Of a stretch of 64,000 nucleotides of DNA, positions 19,964-31,152 are shown in pieces; the first letter of the stretch is position 1, and every line of letters starts with the position of its first letter. Source of the stretch: Cyanophora paradoxa (Eukaryota; Glaucocystophyceae; Cyanophorales; Cyanophoraceae); assembly GCA_004431415.1 (NCBI GenBank), contig QPMI01000672.1:34972-98971 (forward strand), written 5' to 3'. Below the pieces are notes generated by a model. It saw only the letters and a list, made by a program, of their open reading frames with translations, made no database searches and was not told the origin of the DNA. The position numbers and the translations under genes are program-made.

Positions 19964-20946
19964 AGAGTGCCGACAGCGCCTTAGCTACTGCACGCCGCGC
20001 GGCAGCAGGCCCCCGAGGTCCGCACGAGGCGGGGCAGCCCGCCTGCGTAACAGATGAGCCTCCGTGACCGAGGTGCAGGGAAGGCGCGGCAGGGACGGCG
20101 GTGACCGCACTTCGCAGGACCGACAGCAGCTGCCACAGTCACGCTGGAAGCTGCTAGGCTAGCTAATCGGGCGCGGGGCGATCCTGGACGTTTGCTGCCC
20201 CTGCTGCGCCGCTGGATCGCGCTCCTTGCCGGAACCACGGTGTACTCTCTGTGCGAACGCGGCCTGCAAGACAGCGGAGGCGTGCTGTGTGCTTCCTCTT
20301 GGAAGTCGGAGGTCTTAACGATGCCCAGCTAGGATCCGCGCTCCGCCGGCAGGGAGCTATTGCATTACGGGTGCCTCCTGGCCATGCCTCTTCTCCAGCC
20401 CGGACCTCACGCCGTGCAGACCTTAATTGCTGGTCCTTGCAACCTCTGGGGGTAGTCCATATGCTGCGGCTGGGAACTCGCTTGCAATTGCAATTGACCG
20501 CGGCCGTCGTCGAGAGAGACGTCGGCAAAGCGACAGCGACGGCGAAGCGACGCGGCCGCCGCATTGTCAAGTAACGATGCCGCTGGCTTTCCGAAGTTCG
20601 CGGCGTTACGTTACAGCTATAGCTAGCTATGTAGCGACTGCAGCGACTATAGCTAGTTATAGCTAGCCGCTGAGCTATAGCTCGTGCGCGGGAGGGGCAT
20701 GCAGCTAGCTATAGCTAGCTACATGCATATGTACAGCGCGTCGACGTCGACTGAGCGGCTTGCGCCGCATGCAACGTCGACGTCGTGCCGCAGTGCACGT
20801 GCGCGTGACTGAGTGCACATGCAGCACGATGCGTCGTCTAACCACACAGTCGCCGACGCCGCGGCGCAGCCATGGCTACCGCCAGCAAAACCACCTCGGA
20901 GCTTACTTGGTGAGCTTCCTGTTTGGGCCGGACGGGGCGTGCGATG
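19964..20946. other. Spacer with AGCTATAGCT palindrome cluster
   Basis: No gene that I can support. It is upstream of the CEP164-like gene and likely holds its promoter. At about 20610-20735 the words TATAGCTAGC and AGCTATAGCT recur at least six times, alongside GTCGACGTCGA near 20738. Short frames here look fortuitous. Confidence 0.5.
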
Positions 20947-21018
20947 TGCGACCGGCGGGGGTCGAACCCGCGACAGCTGGCTCATAAGACCAGCGCTCTA
21001 CCTCTGAGCTACGGAAGC
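20947..21018 (-). tRNA. tRNA-like gene, anticodon UAU by position; possibly a pseudogene
   Basis: Read on the minus strand it has a full cloverleaf order: acceptor GCTTCCG, A box TAGCTCAGAGG, D stem GCTC/GAGC, anticodon stem CTGGT/GCCAG with loop CTTATGA, T arm GCGGG-TTCGACC-CCCGC and 3' acceptor CGGTCGC. The B box GGTTCGA is perfect. By position the anticodon is TAT (Ile), but G37 instead of A37 is atypical for a U36 anticodon, and acceptor pairs 3-70 and 4-69 do not form. No intron is present. The loop resembles the elongator-Met loop CTCATAA with two transitions. Confidence 0.65.
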
Positions 21019-21605
21019 ATACTGATTTTCGAAATTTCGGAGTCGGTACTAGTCGCTTAGCAGCCCATCCGCATGCGTGTCGATCTCGCCGAGCCCGAAA
21101 GGTTTGCCTTCACGGAGTCCGGCCCACTGCTTTCTGTGCTCGAGCTCATGATCAGGGGCTAGTGCTTAGCGCGTGTCTCGAGTGCGGCTGGCACATAGAT
21201 AGCTCGAGCCGGCGCCGCGCCGCCGCAGGCTCGAGCTCCATCCTGCGCGCGGGCCCCCATATGCATCCTGCAAAATCCCACCGCTGATCCCGATCCACCG
21301 TGGCACCTGTGCTAGCGCTTGCTAACTGGTGCTGCAACCTACGGCACTGCATCCAGGCCGGAGCCTCGGAGAGGGCGCACTCCCTCGCTAGCTAGATAGC
21401 CGCTCTCGCGGTGGATGGCGGGCTGGGCCTACTCGCCGTGGTTGCATCCCACCGTACGCGTGGCACGGCGTCGCCCCTGGGCTGGCCCCGGAGCCCGTCT
21501 CTAAATCCATGCGAGGAAGCTCGCATTCCGATTTTCTCCTAACGTCCGGCCTCGCGCAAGTGGTGCGTGCCGTGGCCATCGTGGCACGGGCACCGCTGCA
21601 GGGCG
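21019..21605. other. Spacer between tRNA-like gene and CEP164-like gene 2
   Basis: About 590 bases of moderate GC with no frame that I would call a gene. It should contain the terminator region of the upstream minus-strand gene. GCTAGCTAG words recur near 21387. Confidence 0.45.
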
Positions 21606-24151
21606 CTACTTGGAGGTGGCCTTGGTGTTGGCGCCGCGCCAGCCGCTCTTGACGCCGAGGCGCCGCATCTCGATGCCCCGCCGCGGCGTCGCCCACGCGT
21701 CCGCCCCGCCCTCCGCCTCCCAGCGCCCGCCGTAGCCCGGCTCCTCCTCGCTCGGCCCGCCGTCGCTCCCCGGCCGCCGCGCGCTCCTCGCCCCGTTCTC
21801 CTTCCCCGCACCCTCCGCGCCCAGCACGAGGCCCGGGGGGAACCCGTGGCCGCGCCCGCCGCCGGGGGCCCCCAGGCCGCCCCCGCCGCCTCTCCTGCCC
21901 TTCTCCATCATCGCCCTGCGGGGCGCGGCGCTCAGCTCCGCGCAGCAGCCCAACCCAGCTCGGGCGGGCGGGGGGGCACCGGTCGACGAGCTCCTGGTAC
22001 TCGCGGGCGAGCAGGGACGTCTTCTCGAGCAGCTCCCGCCGCACGGCCGCCTCCGTCCTGCCCGGGCGCGTCGTGCGCGCTCACCCGCCGCACCTCGGAG
22101 CGGCGGCGGGCCACGCACTCGACGCGCACGCGCTCGCACTCGGCGGCCAGGGTCTGCCGCTCCTCCGCCCGCACCTTCTCCACCTGCCGTGCGCTTCAGC
22201 GCGGCCCGGGGCGGCCCGGGGCGGGGCGGGGAGGAGCGCCGCGGCGCGCCTCGATCTCGAGGGTGCGGCAGCGCTCCTTCAGCGCCTCCTGCAGAGCGGG
22301 GGCCGGGTGAGAGTTGCGAGGGGCTCCCGAGGTGCGGCGGGGCGGGGCGGACGAAGGCGGCGACGTAGACCTCCATCTCCTTGCCCCGCATGCGCTCCGC
22401 CTGCTGCTGCTGCTCGAAGCGTGCCCGCGCCTCGATCGCCTCCGACTCCCGCTTCAGCTGCCGCGCGTGGCCCGTCCGCTCTGCCTCCAGCTGCCCCCCC
22501 GCTGAGGCCGGCCCGGGGCGGGGCGGGGGCGCGGGGCGGGGGACCTTGGTCTCGAACTCGCCGCGCATCTTGCCGATGCGCTCCTCGTACTCGGCCTTGA
22601 GGCGCCCGATGCGCTCCTCGTACTCGGCGCGCACCGTCGCGAGGCGCGTGTTGCTCGCCTTCTCCGCCTCCGCCCGGATCGCCTCCCCCTGCTCCCGCCT
22701 CGCCTGCCCCCGCCCCGGCCTCGGCGGCGCGCCGGGGGCGCCGGGCGCCTCCCGAGGGCGCGCACCCGCTCGACGACCTCGCGGATGGCGAGCTCCGCCT
22801 TCTCCCGCGCGATCCGCGACCGCGCCTCCTCCTCGCGCCGCGCCGCGTCGGCGGCGATGAGGTACTGCGGAGGGGGTGAGGCGGGCGGCCCCGGGACAAG
22901 GCGGCGGCGGCGGCGGCGGCGGGCGCACCCCGATGGCCTCCTTCTCGCGGTCGCCCTCCACCGAGGCCTTCATCCTGCGGCCCCCGCGCGTGGGGAGGGG
23001 CGGGGCGGGCTCTCCTCGGGCTCGGGCGGGGGGCGGACCGCTTGAGGGCGGCCTCCTCGGCGTCGGCGCGGGCGCGGTCGGCCATCTTGCGCGCCTCGGC
23101 GACCGAGACGTAGCCCTCCCCCGCCGGCTGCACCAGCGCCCCGTTCGGGTCCACCCCCAGCAGGTGCGCCCTGATCTCCCGCTCGTACTTCTTCAGGAAG
23201 GTCTGCGCGGCGCCGGCGCGGCGCGGCGTCGGCGCTGGGGGCGCGGGGCGGGGCGCGGGGCGGACGACGAGGAAGCGGTAGTAGCGGTCGTGCGGGTGCT
23301 CGAAGGCCGACTTGTCCTCCAGCGCGTTGTAGTAGTACCTGCGCCCAACGCCGCGCCTCGGCCCCGCCGGCCCCGCCGCCCCCTCGGCGCGGCATCACGC
23401 ACACTTGGCCTTCTTCCGTGAAGTGCTGCGACCAGCCGTCTGCGGGAGGGGCTCGCTCCGCGCCCCCGGGGAGGGGCGCGGGGCGGGGCGGCCGGCGCAC
23501 CGGGCAGGGGCTCGTTGATGCCCACCTCGGCGACCCAGAGCCACCGCGTGTCCCGCTCGGGGTTCAGCCCTGCGCGCGGTGAGGCCCCGCCCACGACGAG
23601 ATTCTGCGCAGGCCCACACGCCGCCCGCCCAGCGCACCTATGTAGACCCCGAAGTCCCTGGCGCGAGGATCAGTGATCCGGAGGCGGGGGCGGAGCTCCC
23701 GGCCTCACTCACCTCACGTCCTCGGACGACGGCTTGGGGCCCAGGTTCAGGCCGTTCTTGGGCGCGCCGTCGCCCGGCAAGGGGACGGCGATGTGGGACT
23801 TGGCGGCGGCGCCCGGCTGCGGCGCGCGGGCGGCGAGGCTCAGCGGCGCCGCCGCGGCGCCGCCGCTGCGGGAGGCACCTTCTCAGCGAAGTACGCAGCA
23901 GCTATGGAGGAAGTGAGCTGCGCGCCGGGCGAGCTCGGCCTCGACTCCTTCCTCTGGGCTCCAAGCGCGCTAAGGACTGCGTCCGTGCAGCGTCTCGCGG
24001 CGGGTCCGAGATATGCCGGCAGCAGCCGCGCACCGTTCTCAGAGCCCAGAGCCTTGCCGCGCAGGGCGCCGGTGTTCCGGGCGCTCAGGATCTTCCGCTC
24101 CTCGCTCATCGAGACAGCGATCTGCTTCGACGCCCATCCCGTGTTCTTCAT
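21606..24151 (-). CDS. CEP164-like WW/coiled-coil protein (multi-exon)
   Basis: The N-terminal half repeats the CEP164 layout: DTRWLWVAEVGINEPLP, then DGWSQHFTEEGQ, an intron, and YYYNALEDKSAFEHPHDRYYRF (about 23560-23270), a WW domain. After it come FLKKYEREIRAHLLGVDP and a long charged coiled coil (AEYEERIGRLKAEYEERIGKM; ARQLKRESEAIEARARFEQQQ), as in CEP164-type proteins. The stop is TAG at 21606-21608. The start is ATG 24151 or, in the same frame, ATG 24109 (MSEERKILSARN). Several GTGCGC/GTCCGC introns split the WW region. It is a tandem neighbour and paralogue of the gene at 15409-19963, but without IQ motifs. A role at basal bodies is inferred from the family. Confidence 0.72.
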
Positions 24152-24545
24152 CCTGGACGCCGGAAGCCAATCTTAGCTAAGCGGACGCCGCTTAGCTGCC
24201 CGCCGCCCCCGCTGCAGGAGCGAAGGCGAATAGACTGAAGTGGCTCGTAGAGCTGCCGCCGGGGCTATGTATACGGCCGCATCGGGCGGCCCTTGCCTGG
24301 AGCTGAGCGGTGCTGATTGAGCTTACACTATCTATCCCTTCAACCGCAACCGTGGGGTTTGTACGCCCCGCTTCAGCGTCAGGTAGCCGCTCCGATTCCT
24401 GTACCGGTCTGTCATGGACGGCACGTACCCCCGTGTTCGCGCAAAAACTTAGTGAAGTCCATCCACGAATCAGCCTGTCGTCCCGGAGAATCGCTAAAGC
24501 GTGGATTGCATTCTTGATCGATCCCGCCGGCCGGGGGCTTGAAGG
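24152..24545. promoter_or_regulatory. Divergent promoter region, CEP164-like / MSH3
   Basis: A 394-base gap between head-to-head start codons. GC is lower than in the flanking exons and there is no clear TATA box. Presumed shared promoter. Confidence 0.4.
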
Positions 24546-27500
24546 ATGCCGCCCAAAGCGGCCGCAAAGCCCGCGACGGGCATGCTGAGCATCAGCAGCT
24601 ACTTTACAAAGAAGCCAGCGGCACCGTCGGACGCGACGAAGGCACCGCAGGCGGCACCGGCGTCCGCGAGCCCAGCCAAGCCGGCGGCGTCGCTCATCTC
24701 GCCCCCGCCACCGCGGAAGGCAGAACCGTCTTCTGCAACTTCCTCTGCCACCTCGAGCGGCGCGCGCGAGCGCCCCGCGAAGACGGTAAGGCCACAGTGA
24801 ATTCGAATTTGGCGCGCTCGGGGTGACCGGGTGCCTTCGATCGGCAGCTCCCGCGCACGTCGGAACCCGCGCCCGAACCAAAGCAGAAGGCGCAGCCGAA
24901 GCGCGCGAAGGCGGATGAGGACGACGAGGAGGATGACGGGATGCTGGCGCCCCGACGGAAGCGGCTCGTGAAGCGGGCGGTGGTCGACAGCGACGAGGAG
25001 GCCGATGCGGGGGAGGAGGACGTGACGCCGGCGAAGCGGCTGCGCAACGAGGAGCCGGCGGCCGGAGCGGGGAAGGCGTCGCCCGCGGACGCGGCGGTCT
25101 CGCCGGCGCGCGCCAAGGCGGACCCGATGGAGGTGGACCTGACCGCGAGCAGTGCGCGAGCGGCCGGCGCGCGCGCGCGCGAGTCTCTCGGGCCGCCGCC
25201 GACGCCGCGCAGGCCCCGAGGACGCCTCCCCCAGCGACGGCCCGGCGGGCAAGGCGAAGCGGCGGCCGGCGCGCGCCAAGGGCAAGGGCAAGGAGCCGCA
25301 GCGCGGCGGCGGCGAGTCGAGCGGCAGCGAGGACGGCGGGGAGGAGGCGAATGCGGAGGAGGGCGGGGGCGCGGCGGGCCCGTCGGGAGGGGCGGCGGAG
25401 GAGGGGCAGTTCAAGCCCGACCTCGCGAAGCGCTCTCGCTTCAAGAAGATCCTCGGGCCGGGCAAGGCCGCCGGCGCGGCGCGCGCCGCTGCGGCGGCGG
25501 AGGGCTCGGAGGGGGCGCCGCGGGCGCGCGGCGTGGCGCTGAGCGGGGAGCGCTACACCGACATCCTGGCGCGGGCGCGCGAGAAGAAGAGCGGCTACAC
25601 GCCCCTCGTGCGCACGCCGGCCCGCGGGCCTGCCCCCCGCCGGCGGCCGGCGGCGCGGGCCGACGGGCGTCGCCTTGGCCGCGCAGGAGGTGCAGTGGCT
25701 GGAGGTGAAGGCGGCGCACCCGGACACGGTGCTCTTCCTCGAGTGCGGCTACAAGTTCAAGTTCCTGGACCGGGACGCGGAGGTGGCGGCGCGCGTCCTC
25801 TCGATCTTCGCCTCGCACGACAAGCACTTCAGGACGGCCAGCATCCCCGTGCACCGCCTCACCGTCCACGCCCGGCGCCTCGTCGAGGCCGGCTACAAGG
25901 TCGGCGTCATCCGCCAGATGGAGACCGCCGCCCTCAAGAAGGCCGGCGAGAACAAGTGCGGCGCCCCCTCCCGCCCCGCCCGCCCGCCCGCCCTCCCGTG
26001 ACGCGCGGGGCGGGCAGGTCCGGCGTCTTCCAGCGCGAGCTCGCCGCCCTGTACACCAAGGGCACCCTCATCGGCGACGGTCCGCCGCCCGCCGCCCGCC
26101 CTCGCGTCGCCCCGCCGCGGTTGCGATGGCGGGCGGGGCAGGGCTGGACCCGCTGAGCAGCGGGAGCGGGGCGGAGGGCGGGGCGGGGCTGGCGCGCTAC
26201 ATCGTCTGCTGCTGCGAGGAGCGGGCCTCGACCGTGCAGAGCGCGCTCGAGGAGCAGGAGAAGGTCGTCATCTGCCTCGTCGTGCGGCCCGGGCCCGCCC
26301 CGCCCGCCCCGCCCCGCCCGCCCTCGGGGCGCCGATGCCCGCGCAGGCGGTCGACGCCGGCACGGGCGACGTCGTCTTCGACCGGTGCGGCCGGCGGGCG
26401 CGGCGCCGGCAGCCCTCCGGCCGACGCGGGGGGGGCCGGGTGCAGGTTCCAGGACGGGATGCTGCGGGGGGAGCTGGAGACGCGGCTGCGGTACCTGCAG
26501 CCGGTGGAGGTGGTGGTGCCGGAGCGGGGCCAGCTCTCCTCCCACACCGAGAAGCTCCTCCGCCTCGCCGGCGCCTTCGAGGAGGACGGCGAGCCGCCCG
26601 CCGGCGGCGTCCGCCTCGAGCGGTACCCCTCCGCCGACTTCGCGTACGCCGCCGCCGTCGAGCGCCTCTCCGCACTCTTCGCCGCGCCCCAGTGCGCCGC
26701 GCCGCGCCCCGCCCCGCCGCTCCGGGCCCGGCGCCGCCGACGGGCGGGGGCGCAGGGAGGGGCGGGAGAAGGGGAAGGGGGCGGCGCTGGAGCTGCAGGA
26801 GGCGCTGCAGATGCCGCAGGGCTGCGTGCGCTGCGTGGGCGTCCTGGCGCGCCACCTCGCCGCCTTCGGCCTCTCCGACGTCCTCCGCCTCCCCGCCTCC
26901 CCGGCGGCCGCCCCGGGGGCCGCCCCGGGGGCCCCCTTCCGCCACTTCTCCAGCCGCACCTCCATGCTCCTCTCCGCCTCCGCCCTCGCCAACCTCGAGG
27001 CCCGCCCCCGCACGCCCCCGCCCCCCGCCGGCCATGACGCCCCGCGTCCCGCAGATCCTGCGCAACTCGACGGACGGGTCGGAGCGGGGCTCGCTCGCGG
27101 CGCTGCTGGCGTCGCAGCGGGGCGGGCCGCAGACGGCGTTCGGGGCGCGGCAGCTGCGCGCGTGGGTGACGCGGCCGCTGCTGCAGCGGGGCGAGATCGT
27201 GGCGCGGCAGGAGGCGGTCCAGGAGCTCCTCGAGGGGGCCCTCGCGCCGCTCCTCGAGGCGCTGCGCAACCTGCCCGACCTCGAGCGCGGCCTCGCCCGC
27301 ATCGCCTACCGCAAGATCGTCCCCTCCGAGTTCTCCACCCTCATGAACGCCTTCCTCCGGTGCCCCCGCGAGGCAGCGCCCCGCCGTGCGCGAGGGCGCA
27401 TGACCGACGGGCCGGCGGCGCAGGCTGGCGCGGGCGGCGCCGGAGGGCCCGGAGCCGGCGTCGGCGCTGCTGCGGGAGTGGGCGGACGGGGAGATGCTGC

Positions 27501-29392
27501 GGGCGGCGGGGCGGGCGGCGGAGGAGGCGCTGGGGCGGCTGGACGCGCGGGCCGCCTCGAAGAACGAGAAGGAGGCGCTCTTCGGGCCCTCGCTGGAGGA
27601 GTGGCCCGAGGTCGCCGCCGCCGTCGCCGAGATCGCGGAGACGGAGGAGGAGCTCGCCGCCGAGCTGCAGGCCATCCGCAAGAAGCTCCAGCGCTCCGAC
27701 CTTGAGTGGACCAAGGTCAACGGCGAGGAGGTGCCCCGCCCCCCGCTCCCCGCGCGCTCCTCCCGCCGCCCCCGACGCGCCCCGCGGCAGTACACCATCG
27801 AGCTGGGGAAGAGCGAGCCGGCCGTGGGCCGCGCCGAGCGCGCCGGCTACCAGACCGTCGTCACGTGCGCCGCCCGCCGCCTCGCCTCGCGCGCCCGGCC
27901 CGGCCCGAGCGGGGCGGGCGCAGGCTGGCGAAGGTCTCGCGGTTCCGGTCGCCGCTGGTGGCGAACGAGCTGCTGCCGCGGATGCAGCGCGCACGCGAGG
28001 GGCTTCAGATCGCCGCGGAGCGCGCATGGGCGCAGTTCCTGACGGGGCTCGCGGAGGGCCCCGCCTTCCCCGCCCTCCGCGCCCTCGTCCGCAACGCCGC
28101 GCACCTCGACGCCGCCGCCGCCCTCGCCGCCTGCGCCCGCCTGCCGGGCTACGTGCGGCCGAGCATCGCGGACCCGGCCGGGGGGCAGCAGCTGGTGGTG
28201 CGGGGCGGGCGGCACCCGATGGTGGAGGCGGCGATGGCCGGCGCCGCGTACGTCCCCAACGACGTCGAGCTCCGCGCCGACGGGCCCCGCTGCCTCATCC
28301 TCACCGGGCCCAACGTCCGCCCGCACCCACCCCGCCCCCTCCCCCGCCCCCTCTCACCCCGCCCCGCCCCAGATGGGCGGCAAGTCCTCGTACATCCGGC
28401 AGACGGCGCTGCTGGTGGTGCTGGCGCAGATCGGGGCCTGGGTCCCCGCCGACGAGTGCACCCTCACGCCCTTCGACGCCGTGCACACCCGCATGGGCGC
28501 CTCCGACGACATCGGCAAGGGGTCCGCTGCCCCCCCGCCTCCCCCCTGCAACGCCCGCTGAGGCGTGGGGCAGGCTCTCGACGTTCATGGTGGAGCTGCA
28601 GGAGGCGAGCGCCATCCTGCGGGCCGCCACCCGCCGCTCCCTCGTCATCCTCGACGAGGCCCGCCCGCCGCCCGCGCCCCGGGTCGGGGGGGAGGCCTCT
28701 GACGGCCCCGCGCAGCTGGGGCGGGGGACGTCGACGCACGACGGGACGGCGATCGCGTTCGCGACGCTGCGGCACCTCGTCGCCTCGGTGCAGTGCGCGA
28801 CGCTCTTCGTCACGCACTACCCGCTCGTCGGGGCCCTCGAGCGCGAGCTCCCCGGCCGCGTCCTCAACGCCCACATGGCCTTCCTCGAGGCGCCCGCCCC
28901 CGCCCCCCCCCCCCCCCCCCCCCCCCCCCCCCTGCCCGCCCGCCCCGTCCCCGCCGCCCCTCACGCGCCGGCCCCCGCAGCACGACGAGGACGAGGGGAC
29001 GGGCAGCAGAAGCAGGCGGGCCTCAAGCGGTGCCCCCGCCCCGCCCCGCCCCGCGCTGCGCCCCGCCTGAGCGCCCGGGCAGGGTGACGTTCCTGTACAA
29101 GGTGACCCGGGGCCTGGCGGAGCGCTCGTACGGGCTCAACGTGGCGCGCCTCGCGCACCTGCCGGCCCCGCTCCTCGCCACCGCCGCCCGCAAGGCCGCC
29201 GAGATGGAGGCCGCCACCGCCGCCCGCGCCCCCGCCAGGGGCCCCGAGGGGCCGGCGGGGGCGGGGGCGGGGGAGGAGGAGGCGGGGCCGCTGGAGACCG
29301 GCTTCCGGGAGGCCTTTCTGGCGGTGGAGGGGCCCCCGGGGGCCGCCGACCTGCGCGCCGTCCTCGCCCGCCTCCGCGAGGGCGCACCCTGA
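24546..29392 (+). CDS. MSH3: DNA mismatch repair protein MSH3 (multi-exon)
   Basis: The N-terminus has a PCNA-binding-type motif ([11 protein letters not shown]) followed by a long acidic/basic linker. The MutS-I domain is clearly MSH3-type: YTPL joined across an intron to [19 protein letters not shown], then [20 protein letters not shown] and [11 protein letters not shown]. The connector and lever follow ([25 protein letters not shown]). In the ATPase, the Walker A motif is split by an intron (TGPN | [14 protein letters not shown]), and Walker B is split as LVILDE | [10 protein letters not shown]. The C-terminus has [21 protein letters not shown]. The stop is TGA 29390-29392. Partnered with MSH2, MSH3 recognises insertion-deletion loops in the nucleus. 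Several introns use GC donors, and one holds a run of 30 C's. The gene looks intact. Confidence 0.93.
27000..27054 (+). other. GC-AG intron in MSH3
   Basis: The family motif NLEIL is encoded as NLE before and IL after this interval. The donor is GAG|GCCCGC and the acceptor CCGCAG|ATC. No GT can serve as donor without breaking the motif. 55 nt long. Confidence 0.85.
28659..28715 (+). other. GC-AG intron splitting the MSH3 Walker B motif
   Basis: The nearly invariant MutS string [13 protein letters not shown] is made by joining LDE and LGRGTS across this 57-nt interval. The donor is GAG|GCCCGC, the acceptor GCGCAG|CTG, and a CTGAC branch-point-like word lies 16 nt before the acceptor. Confidence 0.88.
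28903..28932 (+). repeat. Poly-C run of 30 in an MSH3 intron
   Basis: Thirty uninterrupted C's between HMAFLE and HDEDEGTG. The flanks are compatible with a GC-AG intron (GAG|GCGCCC...CCGCAG|CAC). If read as exon it would encode a polyproline stretch not expected in MSH3. Confidence 0.85.
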
Positions 29393-29554
29393 CCCCGAGC
29401 CGCCCCGCGCCCCGCTTCCCCTCCCCGGCCCGCGCCCCGGCCGGGGCCCCCTGATTCGGAAGATTTCTGTGCACGTTGTTTACTTACAGAGAAGCCGAGC
29501 TAGCGCGCGTGACCTCGGCGGAGGAAAGGGAAGAGGAACGGGGCGGTGTGCTCC

Positions 29555-31152
29555 TTAGCGCCGGGAGAGGCCGCGCTGCCAGGCGGCGGCGGCGCCGGCG
29601 GCGAGGCCGGCGAGGGCCGCGACGGCGGCGGCGGTGACAAATGGGGAGCGCGGCTCCGGGCGGGGCAGCTTGGCCGCCATGTCGTTCTCGCGCAGCCACT
29701 GCTCGACCGTCTTCATGGGGTAAGCCTTCCGCACCTCAGCGATGTTCACGCTGTATCCCACGCGCTGGAACCAGTCGGTCATCAAGTAGATCTGCGGGGT
29801 ACGGGGGATCAGGAGGGGCGGGCGCGAGCGGGCACGCGGGCGGCGGCGGCGCGCCTCGTGGGCGAAGAAGCGGAGGATGAAGAGCGGGGGGTACGAGTAC
29901 TTGAAGGGGTACCCGCACACGCGCTCGAAGGTCTGCGCGAGCTCGGGCCCGTTGACTTCGTCGCCGGCGAGGTCGACCTCCTTCCCTGCACCGCAGTGAG
30001 CCCGGGCGTGGGGGGTCAGCCCCTTCGGCGGGTGCACCTATCCAGGCCTTGGGTTCCGCGAAGCACATCGCCGCGAACCCGCCTGCGCGAGGTTGGGTAA
30101 GGGGCGCGAGAGGGCAATGCCTCGATCGCGAGGAGGCCGCTGGGGGCACCGATGTCGTCGACCGCGACCTGCGCGGGGTAGGGTAAGCGGTGCAAGAGGG
30201 CCGAGGGAGGCGGGCGGGGCACCATCTGGATGCGCGTGCTCGGGGTGGTCAGGCCGTTGGCGACGCCGGGCTTGGCGCCGACCACGCCGCCAGGGACCAT
30301 GTTGTCCATGAAGTACGCCGGGCGCAGGATCGTCGCCGGCACACCGAGCTGCTTGATGTGCTGCTCGATCGCGTACTTCCTGCACGCCGCGTAAGGCGCG
30401 CGCGCGGCGCCGCCGGCCGGGCCGCGCACGAGTCGAAGTGTGGCACGCCAGTGCTGCGGTTGGCGCTGGCTACGGAGCTGCGGCGCGTCAGCCCAGCGAA
30501 GCGGACGACAGCTGTAGAACTGCGAGCGCACGTGTAGACGAGGTGCTTCACGCCGGCCGCCTTGCACGCGTCCGCCACGTTCTTGCCCTGTACATGAGCG
30601 CATGCATATGCGCGTACGCGTCAGATATCGATGCAGCCACATGTACAGAAGCAGCTCGACTGCGCGCCTGCTGAATCTCCCGCTCCGCGCTGTACTTGCC
30701 GTTCTCGATCATGGCCTGAACGGAGAAGACGCCGGCCGCGCCATCAAAGGCCCTCTTGAGGCTCTCGACGTCGTTCTGGTCGCCCTTCACGAGCTTCACG
30801 CCCTGCGCCTCGAGCTTCTTCGCCTTATCGCTCGTCGGGTCGCGCACTGCGCACGCGACCGCGTGCGAGCCGCGTATTGTGAGTTTGGGCCGGGCCGCGG
30901 CCGCAGCTGCAGCTGCAGCCGGCGCGCGCCACGCGCTGGCGCGCGCGCGCAGGAGAGTCCGCAACTGGACGGCGCACCGACGGCGTGAACTTCGAAGTTG
31001 CCCTTCTTCACAAGGTGTTTCGCGGCTGCGCCGCCCTGCTGTCCTGCTCCACACGGTTCAAGCGACTGCGGCAGGCGCCGAACGAGCGCGGCCGGGCTGC
31101 AGCGGCGCGGCGCACCGGTGGCTCCGAGCACCACGATCACGGGCTTGGCCAT
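29555..31152 (-). CDS. NmrA-like NAD(P)-binding reductase with C-terminal membrane anchor (multi-exon)
   Basis: It starts MAKPVIVVLGATGA, interrupted by an intron before GGAAAKHLVKKG, the N-terminal nucleotide-binding GXXGXXG of the atypical SDR/NmrA family. Then come VKLVKGDQNDVESLKRAFDG, GVFSVQAMIENGKYSAE, the active-site-region segment KYAIEQHIKQLGVPATILRP with AYFMDNM, and QVAVDDIG. These are typical NmrA landmarks; the family binds NAD(P) and often senses redox state or reduces small substrates. The C-terminus (FVTAAAVAALAGLAAGAAAAW) is a single hydrophobic helix followed by QRGLSRR, suggesting tail anchoring, which is not usual for the family. It is convergent with MSH3 (162 bp apart) and divergent from the AIF gene. 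Confidence 0.82.

Noticed and set aside
20947-21018. Calling the tRNA-like gene tRNA-Met(CAU)
   Set aside because: The loop on the coding strand is CTTATGA, so positions 34-36 read UAU; CAU appears only on the opposite strand, where the arm order is wrong.
25934-27013. Minus-strand 359-codon frame opposite MSH3
   Set aside because: No recognisable protein; the plus strand has clear MSH3 MutS-I and connector sequence with consistent introns.
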